From Epiperipatus broadwayi (taxonomy: Eukaryota; Onychophora; Udeonychophora; Euonychophora; Peripatidae): a stretch of DNA of 64,000 nt. Positions 1 through 9,440 of the stretch are shown piece after piece. The stretch is taken from assembly GCA_028023455.1 (NCBI GenBank), contig JAQFVV010000049.1, forward strand, positions 6,602,855-6,666,854. Reading direction: 5' to 3'. The position numbers and the translations under genes were made by a program. Within the stretch, counting starts at the first letter, position 1. Each line of letters opens with the position of its first letter. Under the pieces are notes generated by a model. It was not told the origin of the DNA and did not search any database. It worked only from the letters and a program-made list of their open reading frames with translations.

Positions 1-2
1 AA

Positions 3-700
3 ATAAATCTTAATGCGCTTCCCACGAATTGGTTTCTTTATCACCGAAGAGGTTTTACCAGCATTGACCCTATATGTGGTCTGTGTGCTCATGAAGATGA
101 AACCATAGACCATATTATACACCAGTGCCCAAGACTTAAAACACTGAAAGATATAATTATAATCAATTCCAACATAAGACCTGATATGATTTTCTCACTT
201 GAAAATGCCATTCATAATGGATTTTTTTCAATAATAAGGCTTTCTACCTTTGTCCTTTATTCCATATGGATAGTGAGATGCAAAACTCTCATGGAATTAC
301 CCCCACCACAAATCATACCATTGTTTTATCAAACGCTCAAAAAAATCAAGAAATGTGATCAGCTCCTGGCCTCCAGTAAAGTCTTTGATGACACCTGGTC
401 TTTAACTGCACTTTCCTTCCTGATTATCAACTCCCACCTACCCAGCATTATAGAATAGGAAATTCTAAAAGAAAATATTCATGTTTATATAAAAAATGCT
501 TATTCCATTAATCAAGTTATTAGAATCTCATCACTATACCTAACCACATAAGAGTATAACAATTGTACTCTCATAACAAAATCTAGCCAGATAACAAATA
601 GAACATTATACAATCATATTATTGTACAATTTATTCATTTATCTATCCTTTATTAGTATGTAATCACTATTTATTGTTAATAAAAATTTTTGTTGAAATG
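3..700 (+). mobile_element. 3' end of a non-LTR retrotransposon (LINE), RT C-terminus
   Basis: An open frame enters from the left edge and runs from about position 3 to a stop at 456-458. It encodes the end of a LINE reverse-transcriptase protein. Near the start it has a CCHC knuckle (CGLC, then H and C in DHIIHQCP), typical of LINE ORF2 C-termini, where it is thought to bind RNA or DNA. After the stop, about 240 bp of AT-rich 3' UTR can be followed to roughly position 700. The protein is closely similar in layout to the decayed LINE at 47.8-51.0 kb (shared LPTN, IYGIW/LYSIW and TRCK/VRCK stretches), so both belong to one family. The clade cannot be fixed; the shape resembles Tx1/L1- or CR1-like elements. 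The rest of the element lies outside the window. The frame is intact over about 150 codons, so this copy is less damaged than the second one. Confidence 0.72.
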
Positions 701-1167
701 AACACTCATTTATAACAATAGTAAAGATTCACCAATAAAAAAAAAAGTATATAAAATTGAAAAATAAAAATAAAAGTTAGGAAATCATCAGAATCAAAAG
801 TTTTTTAAAAAATTCTTCCAAATAGGATGAAGTTTACATGTCATGTTTATTGATATAAAATGGTCTTTTTTAGTATCACAATGACTTCTCTGAACTTACA
901 TTGGTAGAGAGTGTCACAACTTGATAGGATTTTGGTATTAGAGAAATCAATATTGTGACCTTAATTCATAATATGGAGTGACAGTGCTAATGATGATGAG
1001 TGTTGCTTAACTGCATTAGCATGTTCATCTCTTCTAGTATTGATGCAATGATTGTTCATATCTAAGTAAGAAGCTTTACAAATGCCAAATGAAATTTCAT
1101 AACTCCATGAGTCTCAAGAGGGATTGAAACTTTAGGCTTGATCTGATGTTAATATTTTTTTTGATAA
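701..1167. other. AT-rich spacer, nothing recognised
   Basis: Low-complexity AT-rich DNA without a supported reading frame, RNA gene or repeat boundary. Confidence 0.5.
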
Positions 1168-1690
1168 GTAGTATATGTTGTTTTTATATAGTTACATTTT
1201 AATATATATCAAAATTGTCTGTAGTTTTTTTTATATAATTAGTTGTTTTTTTTCTTTTGTTTTTTATTTTTATTATTTTGGGTTTGAATTCAGCTCGATT
1301 AATAATTTTATTATTGTAACCATTAGCTAATAAAATATTATTTACATGATTTATTTCTTCTTTCAGGTATGGTTTATTTGAAAGGCTAATTGCTCTAGTG
1401 AAAAGAGTTTTGGCATTATTGATGATGATGATGATAATAATAATAATAATAATAAGAGGATAATGATGATGATGATGATGATAATAATAATAATGTTTTA
1501 TTTGCTAATGGTTATAATAATAAAATTATTCACCAAGCTTTAATTCAAGACCAAATTATCCAAAATAAGAAACAAAAGGAAAAAGAAGCAACTATTATGG
1601 TTTTGTGATTCTTATATAAAAGGAACTATAGACAATATTGGACATATAATAAAATTCTACAATATAAAAACAGCATATAATAAATTTAAT
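1168..1690. repeat. Fold-back (inverted-repeat) element with a trinucleotide core
   Basis: The left part (about 1,168-1,345) and right part (about 1,490-1,690) are imperfect reverse complements over nearly their whole length. For example, TTTGAATTCAGCTCGATTAA on the left is answered by the TTCACCAAGCTTTAATTCAAG segment on the right, and TAGCTAATAAAATATTA by TAATGTTTTATTTGCTAATG. The centre (about 1,417-1,495) is a GAT/AAT microsatellite. The arms are diverged, so this is an old MITE-like or duplicated hairpin. No ORF and no hammerhead core is present. Confidence 0.6.
1417..1495. repeat. GAT/AAT trinucleotide microsatellite
   Basis: Runs of GAT followed by AAT units, repeated twice, at the apex of the fold-back element. 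Similar AAT runs lie at 2,549-2,570 and 2,907-2,935. Confidence 0.9.
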
Positions 1691-2569
1691 ATATTTACAT
1701 TTGGTACTATCATTTCATTAGATTTTAAAATTGCTTCATAATAAATCAAGAGATTTCACATTATTTATATATGTTATTATTATCCCTTTTTCCTTTTTTT
1801 CTTTTACAGCTCTACTCCATGTAAATTAAACATCTATAGTATTATTTTTAAAATGCCTTAAATTTTGTTACATGATCATTTCATGTACATATTTTTTTTA
1901 TTCCTTTAGCCTAACTATATTACGATTTAATAACAGGTTATGTTGCAGCTAACATAAAAAAATATTTTTTCACAATATATTTGTTTCTATAATTAAACAT
2001 TTATTAACTTTATCATTAATACTTTTTATTTCCTATGTTACAACATATTTATTTATATATCATATTTAAGATATTTTTATACACACAGAACACACACTCA
2101 TATATATATACTTACATATATTATAATAAAAATTAATAATTATAACACAGATAATACGTTTATAGAAACTATAACAAACCAAAATACTTTTCTTTTATTT
2201 ACACACACACACACATATATATACACACATTATAATGGTACATAGGGTAAAGCCAGAAAATGTTTATTGAACATACCTCTCATGTTTAGTTCTACTTTAC
2301 GAAACAGTGAGCATGAAAAAAATTAAGATAAAGTAATTATTTATATTTCTATAGATTATTCATATACTAACACATATATCTATGAATGCATGTGGATGGG
2401 TTTAAAAGATATACTCTGGAATCAAAGGGACATTTGATTAAATCCAAAACATATTTAAATAATGAAATGATCTTCACTCTCAAGAATAAATATGCTATGT
2501 TGTCCTTATAAGCATATCATCTGATCAGAGTTTATTATCGTTATAAGTAATAATAATAATAATAATAAT
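1691..2569. other. AT-rich spacer with CA/TA simple repeats
   Basis: No gene seen. CA and TA dinucleotide tracts occur near 2,090-2,110 and 2,200-2,230, and an AAT run at 2,549-2,570 abuts the next element. Confidence 0.6.
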
Positions 2570-2900
2570 AAAATTAAGAGCGTGCTAATAGCTCTAAACA
2601 AGCTTTTTTTTTTTTTATTTATGATAAATGCTACTACAAGAGAAGGCATTCAAAACATTTTTATTTTAAATGGTCCCCATCCCCAGACCGGTTTCGACCT
2701 ATGGGTCTCTTCAGTGAGGAGTTGGGACATTAGATCTAAAAAACCAACTCAAGCAAAGCATTTATCTAAAAGATTCTCTTGTAGTAGCATTTATCATAAA
2801 TAAAAAAAAAAAAAGCTTGTTTAGAGCTATTAGCACGCTCTTAATTTTACATATTTGTAAGTGCAAGCTATATATAAGTCATGTGACATCTGACTTGTTA
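2570..2900 (-). mobile_element. Fold-back element carrying a hammerhead ribozyme
   Basis: Two near-perfect inverted arms of about 75 bp (2,570-2,644 and 2,774-2,848) enclose a 129-bp spacer. The spacer holds a complete hammerhead ribozyme motif on the minus strand. The arm ends (AAGCTTGTTTAGAGCT) and the CATGTGACATCTGACTTG stretch just downstream match the 3' parts of the monomers at 46-47 kb. I read this as a minus-strand monomer followed by a truncated plus-strand monomer of the same superfamily, i.e. a head-to-head inverted dimer. An open frame of 73 codons spans it, but it only reflects the hairpin arms and is not a gene. AAT microsatellites sit on both sides. Confidence 0.75.
2673..2728 (-). 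ncRNA. Hammerhead ribozyme, type I, complete core
   Basis: On the minus strand, in order: stem I 5' strand GUCCC-AAC-UCCUCA; core CUGAAGA (2,708-2,714); stem II GACC-CAUA-GGUC, four perfect pairs with a tetraloop; core GAAA (2,692-2,695); short stem III A-C-CG-G-U; cleavage triplet ending UC (C17 at 2,686); and stem I 3' strand UGGGGA-UG-GGGAC. The inner helix UCCUCA/UGGGGA and the outer helix GUCCC/GGGAC are separated by a small internal loop, as in natural type I hammerheads. Every core position is consensus (position 7 is free). The two- or three-pair stem III matches the minimal hammerheads of Penelope-like elements and retrozymes, which often act as dimers. Predicted cleavage is between 2,686 and 2,685. 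This is the cleanest single copy in the window. Activity is not shown. Confidence 0.82.
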
Positions 2901-2902
2901 CT

Positions 2903-2936
<34 letters not shown>

Positions 2937-5389
2937 TGAAAATGGATTTAATAAAAAATTATATATTTTTTTATTTACATTTATGTTAAGATTCATGTTA
3001 ACAGATGACAGTTTATTATTTTTTGAGAATTTGTGTGTTATTTACAATTGGCTATCATAATTTACACAAAATACAATAAGTCAAATAACTATGAATCAGT
3101 TTTATAAATTTCTGCTTTATATCTGGAAAGAGAAAACTTAACAAAGGTTATTATTATTAACTATATATATTTATTAAATGTTATGCTAAGAAAATTATCA
3201 TTATATTTATGTTTCTTCGATAGTTAATTAAAATGTTGGTGCCTACAACAATCATGTTAATTATTTACATATCAATCCATCTAAAGATTCCTATCAAATG
3301 ACAAATCCAAACAACTTTTAAGTATGACTCAAGACCAAAGATTACCAAATATATGTATATCTTATGAATTAGGCAAAGACAAACTCATCAGCTTTCTATG
3401 CCTAAATATAATTATGTATCCTAACACTAAGTAATATAAAGAAAGAACCTAATCTTAAATATATATGATAGCAAGACTTAACTTTATAATGATGCTACTT
3501 TCATTAATAATACATACAAACTTTATTGACATAGCAACAGCAAATAAATTCAGCTTATTCTGGAAATGATGTATTTATATGTTTAAAATGATAAAATAAG
3601 ATTTCTTAAATATTTCAAAAAGCCCATTGATCTAGTTATGTTTTTAAAGATACATAATATATATATATACAATCCATTCATTCACACGATACATTGTAGT
3701 ATATATATATGCATACATGTATACATTAAAGTTTAAAGTTTCATGTTTGGGAGTGCTAAAGATAAAAAAAGAAAGCATAGTATGTCAGTAACAAATAAAA
3801 ATATTTAATTTCTTTTTATTAAAAGAAAGTCAATTAGAATGACCTGTGTTTGAATATTTTTGTAAATAATTCACAAAAAAAAAAATCTTAAGTGCAAATA
3901 AGTTTCATTAAGATGACTTTTAAAACTCTGAATAAATATTCTGTTCTTCCTGATCCAGCTAAATGGAGATTGAACAATTCTTGGAAATATTTATGCTGGG
4001 CTGTTTTTCATAGATGTTAACAGTTTGTCCTCCAAAGATTTCTTCTAATAGTAATAGATTTCTATTATTTTAATAGATAGGTATATTTTATTTTAAGATA
4101 TTTTTTGTTATATGGTGTAAATATTATGGGATGATTCCTATTCTTACCAAATATTGATAGAATTTTGGCAGATTTAGTGAAAGTATTTCAGGAAAGAGAT
4201 CAGAAATGTTCTTCCCTACTTTATTAATTTCACTAGCAAGATATTTTTTTTAAACTTCAACAATTTGATTTTTTTGATATTATAGGCAAACAAGATGTCC
4301 AACTCTTATAAAGGTCATTTTTAAACTAAGCAAAATATTCTTTAAATTAGTAAGTCTCCTCTTAGAATATCTGCACTTATATCAGCATTACTATGACAAT
4401 TTTAAGATACTTTTTATGTGATTATAATTTATTGCAGTAAAATAATTATCAATTTATAATATGAATATTTATCAAGTACATGTATATAATAAATAATACA
4501 ATTATAATAATTATTATTAATATCTCAATTTATGATCATAATCCTTCAGCTATTTCATTATTTATTTGACAATTAATTTACATTTAACTGTAAGCAATTC
4601 AAAAATTATTTTATTTTTTATTTTTATTTTTTATAAAATGTGAAGGTTTTAAAATAAAACAAACTTACACAGGAAGTGAAAATAGACACAACAAAAATAT
4701 TTTTTAAGATAATATAAAGTCTCACGTAAGAATTATATTATATTTATAAAGAAATATAGAAAGCAGGAAAAAGAAAAAGTAGTCTTATTATTGTCTCTAA
4801 AACAGTATATCTTATATATGTGTATTTATATAATAATATGGGGATGGTTTTATGATAAATTAGCTGAAATATTGAAATAAAATTATATGCTTATCTATTG
4901 TACTAATATATAAACATTGTACTTGTATATAAACATTCTATTAGAATGATCTATGAATAAATAAGTAAGTTAAATTTATGAAATAAAAATAAATCTTTAA
5001 TAACACAAACAACAAAGAGCACCTAAAAATATGTATAAAAAATTACACCAAACCCACAATTAAAAAAAACTAGACAAAATATAAAAACTAAAGTTTTATT
5101 ATCAATTAGTTTCATTACCAAGGCAGACTAATTTATCTCTTACCTTTTGATATTATGTATTTAAAATTCAATTATATTAAATTAAAAATGTAAGTATAAA
5201 AGAAATAAGGAACTTATGAAGAAATTATTTGTGTGTAAAAAAAATTGATGTTTACATATTATTTGGTACTTACTACATAGAATAATTTTTTAATCTTTTT
5301 TTTATTTCTTACACATATCTTTCATTTTTTGTCTATTGAGATAGAAAATGTTCATTCATATATATATGAAAGCATTCAACATTTAAACA
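2901..5389. other. AT-rich spacer, no gene
   Basis: An AAT microsatellite lies at 2,907-2,935. The rest is low-complexity AT-rich DNA with short TA runs (for example near 3,655-3,670). I see no supported exon, RNA gene or transposon. Confidence 0.5.
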
Positions 5390-5850
5390 ATTCCAATCCC
5401 AATAACAATCAATCTCAATCTGCTGTTAAGGCATTCTTCTTTTGCAATAAAGGTGAACACCCACCTTTATCTATGTGACAATATGTTTATATAGGCTCCA
5501 CAGATTGCAACTTGACTAAAGAGAGTGATATTATTAATTAAGTAAAAATAAATTTCATTAAATAGTCAAATATAACCTGTTCTGAAAGCAGACTAACAAA
5601 TAGTCAATTATAACTTTCAAATTCCAATGAAACTACGTATTACTTAGAGAATAAAGCTGTTAATGCTCAAGGCAAGATAGATTTACAAAGGTAAGTAATG
5701 AAAGTATTGAAGACTTAAAAACAATACCAATATCAGTAACAATGAACAATATCAATCTGTTATCAAAGCAACCTTCTTTTACAATAAAGAAGGATATTTA
5801 TTTTTATCTATGATCCAATATGTTTATATAAGTCAGTGTTATTATGCTTT
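5390..5850. repeat. Diverged direct repeat, period about 340 bp
   Basis: The segment near 5,390-5,500 (caatctgctgttaagg, then ttcttttgcaataaaggtg, then atgtttatatagg) recurs near 5,725-5,840 with substitutions (caatctgttatcaaag, cttcttttacaataaag, atgtttatataag). Family unknown. Confidence 0.5.
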
Positions 5851-5872
5851 GATATGCATTAATTTGGTATTA

Positions 5873-6166
5873 GAGCTGCAACATGGAGCATGTATTAGAC
5901 CTACTGCACCTGTTCACATTCATATCAGTCTGTTGATAATTTTCTAATCTTGGGATTTGACCAAAACAACTTGTACATGGATCCTGTACATGACTTTTGG
6001 CAAAAAAAAAGCATGTACACGGATCTTGTATATGATATTTTGGGAAAATTTTGTATATGATAATTTGGAAAGATTTACAAAGTTATGAAGGAAGGGGGTT
6101 TGATATGAATGTGAAAAGGGTGTAATAAGTCTAATACATGCTCCATGTTGCAGGAATAAAAATAAT
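5873..6166. repeat. Fold-back repeat with about 55-bp arms
   Basis: Left arm about 5,878-5,930 (GCAACATGGAGCATGTATTAGA, then TTCACATTCATATCA) and right arm about 6,100-6,155 (GATATGAATGTGAAAAGG, then TCTAATACATGCTCCATGTTGC) are reverse complements. The loop holds a TGTACATGGATCCTGTACATGA-type repeat, present twice with changes. No ribozyme core or ORF. Confidence 0.65.
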
Positions 6167-6442
6167 TAAAAGTAAAAACATAATAATATGATTTGCGATT
6201 TTAATAAAATAGTGGCATTATACAAAAAAATGTTAGTTTAAATATGCACAAAACAAACAGTAAATGATTTGGGTCTGTAAATAAGAAGACTTTCAAATAT
6301 GTACAACTTTGACACTAATAACTTTTAAGAATGACATTTGAAATCAAAAAAAAAAGTGATTTGTGATTTTAATGAAATGATGGCATTACACAACAAAAAT
6401 TGTTAGTTTTAAATATGCACTAAACAAACAGTAAATGATATT

Positions 6443-7764
6443 ACAATAAGAGTCATAGATCAATTCATAGATCACATGACCCTATCTCTTAAGCTTGTAA
6501 GTTATAAACAGTGAGGATTGCCAATTCCTCTACAAGCTTTATGATAAATGCTTAGCCAGGGCCAGCACTTAAAATATTTCTGTCACAAACCCCTCCCCAA
6601 ACCCCTGACCATTGTTTCCTGCTTTGGCACTCCTCAGAGAGGTGTCAGGGTAGGTTCAGACACTAGATCTAAAAATACCAACCCAAAGCCAATCACTTAT
6701 CTAAAAGTTATCTATTGAGTGAAAAATCTGAAATTTTCAGATATCTACATGTCTTCAAACCCAGCTATCCAACTCAAATAGCTATATGAGGCTGATACAT
6801 CTTCAGCCATACCATATATTAGTAGTCATCGCAATATAAAATTGCATAAGACTTTTGGCAGAGACTATAAATAGTCAAAATAAGAGTCATAGATCAATTC
6901 ATAGATCACATGACTCTATCTCTTAAGCTTGTAAGTTATAAACAGTGAGGATTGCCAATTCCTCTACAAGCATTATGATAAATGCTTAGCCAGAGCCAGC
7001 ACTTAAAATATCTCTGTTAGAAACCCCTCCCCAAACCTCTGACCATGGTTTCATGCTTTGGCACTCAGAGAGGGGTCAGGGTAGGTTCAGACACTAGATC
7101 TAAAAATACCAACCCAAAGCCAAGCACCACTCAATAGATAACTTTTAGATAAGTGCTTGGCTTTGGGTTGGTATTTTTAGATCTAGTGTCTGAACCTACC
7201 CTGACACCTCTCTGAGGAATGCCAAAGCACAAAGCCATGATCAGGGGTTTGGGGAGGGGTTCCTGTCAAAGATATTTTAAGTGCTGGCTCTGGCTAAGCA
7301 TTTATCAGAAAGCTTGTAGAGGAATTGGCAATCCTCACTGTTTATAACTTACAAGCTTAAGAGATAGGGTCATGTGATCTGTGAATTGATCTGTGACTCT
7401 TATTTTGACTATTTATAGTCTCTGACAAAAGTCTTATGCAATTTTATATTGCTATGACTACTAATATATGGTATGGCTGAAGATCTATCAGACCCATATA
7501 GCTATTTGGGTTGGATAGCTGGGTTTGAATGAAAATTTCAGATTCTCCACTCACTAGATAACTTTTAGATAAGTGCTTGGCTTTGGGTTGGTATTTTTAG
7601 ATCTAGTGTCTGAACCTACCCTGACACCTCTCTGAGAAGTGCCAAAGCATGAGACCATGGTCAGGGGTTTGGGGAGGGGTTCCTGACAGAGATATTTTAA
7701 GTGCTGGCTCTGGCTAGCATTTATCATAAAGCTTGTAAAGGAATTGGCAATCCTCACTGTTTAT
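6443..7764. mobile_element. Inverted array of four hammerhead-bearing monomers
   Basis: Two monomers in minus orientation (about 6,443-6,884 and 6,885-7,130) are followed directly by two in plus orientation (about 7,131-7,555 and 7,556-7,764), giving a 1.3 kb palindrome-like array centred near 7,130. The period of the minus pair is about 434 bp. Each monomer has the same blocks: a GATCACATGAC region, a CTTGTAAGTTATAAACAGTGA region, the hammerhead region, a conserved AATCTGAAATTTTCAGATA hairpin, and ATATTAGTAGTCATCGCAAT. The array is flanked by the 13-bp duplication AGTAAATGATATT (6,430-6,442 and 7,765-7,777), so it entered an existing tandem repeat as one unit. It contains no protein-coding capacity. 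The monomers share blocks with those at 46-47 kb. Confidence 0.75.
6596..6656 (-). ncRNA. Hammerhead ribozyme motif, nearly intact (array unit 1)
   Basis: Minus strand: stem I ending ACCUCU, core CUGAGGA (6,631-6,637), stem II UGC-CAAA-GCA with a G-G mismatch at its base, core GAAA (6,615-6,618), stem III of the A-C...G-U kind, then UC and stem I strand AGGGGU (6,601-6,606). The inner helix ACCUCU/AGGGGU has six pairs. The three other units keep the fold but have core defects: unit 2 (7,035-7,075) lost three bases in CUGANGA, unit 3 (7,212-7,245) changed GAAA, and unit 4 (7,632-7,665) has G8 to A and GAAA to GAGA. Confidence 0.65.
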
Positions 7765-8418
7765 AGTAAATGATATTGTTTTTAAATAATATTTATAAAA
7801 ACACATTGGATATACAAACAACTTTCATAATAATAACTTTTAAGAATGACATTCCCAATCAAAAAATAATGTGATTTGCAATCTTATTGAAATGACGCCA
7901 TTATACAAAAAAATTGTTAATTAACAAACAGTAAATGATTTTGGTTTTTAAATAATATTTATAAAAAACACATCATTAAGTATACTCATACAATACTTAC
8001 CATGAAATATATAACAGTATTGTCACTTTGAAACAAAATATTTCATATTATATTACCACAGAAAATGGAGATCTCTACTAATTTTTTTTTTCCCCTGAAA
8101 ATATAGTAATTGCAGAATATGCTGGGACTTTCAACAGAAATGCTAAACAAATTAAACCAAAAAAAAAAGTAACAAAAACTGAAAATATACAACTGTATAT
8201 AAATCAGAATAGCTGCTGTCAAAAAGAAATCTGGACAATAACTGAAAATGTTGAAGTATTACAAAAAAAAAGATCGCGTTGATAAAGAAAAACACATTTC
8301 ATTGCATATACTCGCAAGGATTATTTCATTTCAATTTGACATCACCATGTCATTACACATTTATTGTGGGTGTAAAAAGACCTCCTACCTCCCCTATATT
8401 GCAGCTCTAATACCAAAG

Positions 8419-8940
8419 TACTATTAATTTTACATGCATTACTTTTTTTAATATGATAATACTATTTTATTTCTTCTTTGCTTTTTAGTGGATAATAAAC
8501 GGACTCTTCTTCTTGTCTTAAGTTGTAAATTTTACTGTTACATATAATGTTTCCATTCTGTTTCTACTCTTATTTCACTGCAGAAGAAAAACCAAAATTT
8601 TTATTCATGATTGCACTTTCAAGATATATTTAACAGAAAAGCTCATCCTCAAAATAAAGTATAACAAAGATACATTTATTAATGAATTCGATTTAACTCT
8701 TCTATACAATTTATGACCTTGTTCAAAACAATAAAAGAAATAAAAAATAATTTTCATTTGAATAAAACATTTCTGGTTAATTGTATAACTTTATAAGTTT
8801 TGAATTATATATATATCATGGACTAAATTATCTTGTTTCAGGCTAAGAATTAAAAGCACTGTAAATGTTGAAGAAAATATCAAGAAAAGAATGAATTCAA
8901 CTATTCTTGAAGATCTGATGTTTATAAGCACACCTTTAAA
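8419..8940. other. AT-rich spacer, no gene
   Basis: No supported gene or repeat boundary. Confidence 0.5.
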
Positions 8941-9440
8941 AACATTGCTGGTGATTCAGAGAAAAATAAATATATAAGCCAGATGGAATATGACATTTAA
9001 TAGTTATTAAACTAATAATCATTTATGCAAAGCTGGAGCCAGAATCTCTTATTTAATATCTTGTTTATAATAATGAAATAAAATATATGTAGACAATGCA
9101 TTGAACATAGCTCAATGTATATAAGTAAATTAAGAGAATAAATCATTAGAGCTCCAAACAGTGGGCGGATTCATTCTATTCCTCATCTTTCATTCAACTT
9201 TTAGAGTGTTTTTAACTCATAGCCTGAGGAAATATCATTTACTCTACTCATTTAAATATATAAACATTGAACTATGTTTAATTTATTGCTTACATGATAA
9301 ATCTCATTTAATTATTAAAAACAAAGTAATAAAAGATAGATTCTGTCTCCAACTTTGTACAAAAAATATTAGTTTAATAACTATTGAGTGCCATATTCCA
9401 TCTGGCTGATATATTAATTTTACTCTGAATTACCAATGTT
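8941..9440. repeat. Fold-back element with about 200-bp arms
   Basis: The left end (AACATTGCTGGTGATTCAGA, then GCCAGATGGAATATGACA) is the reverse complement of the right end (GTGCCATATTCCATCTGGC, then TACTCTGAATTACCAATGTT). The complementarity continues inward (CAAAGCTGGAGCCAGAATCT against AGATTCTGTCTCCAACTTTG) to about 9,150/9,240. An 82-codon open frame in the right arm is not considered a gene. Confidence 0.7.

Larger units (their letters stand above)
6187..7995. repeat. Tandem repeat, period about 170 bp, interrupted by an insertion
   Basis: About two and a half to three units containing GTGATTTGCGATTTTAA, GGCATTATACAAAAAA, AACAAACAGTAAATGAT and AATAACTTTTAAGAATGACAT. Unit 1 is about 6,187-6,355. 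Unit 2 starts near 6,356, is split at 6,442, resumes at 7,765 and ends near 7,867. Unit 3 begins near 7,868. The interruption is the hammerhead array described separately. Confidence 0.65.
5863..8418. repeat. Region bounded by a 19-bp inverted repeat
   Basis: TTTGGTATTAGAGCTGCAA at 5,863-5,881 is answered by its exact reverse complement at 8,399-8,417, each next to an ATTAAT-like flank. This could be the terminal inverted repeat of a 2.55 kb compound element, or two separate fold-back elements that share an end. No target duplication is clear. Inside lie a short fold-back, tandem repeats and the hammerhead array. Confidence 0.4.

Noticed and set aside
2582-2803. 73-codon plus-strand frame
   Set aside because: Produced by the arms and loop of the hammerhead fold-back element; no protein signal.
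7554-7757. 67-codon minus-strand frame
   Set aside because: Lies within a hammerhead monomer of the inverted array and is not kept in the other monomers.
6187-7995. CRISPR-like repeat array
   Set aside because: Repeat units of about 170 bp with no short spacers in an animal genome; it is an ordinary tandem repeat.
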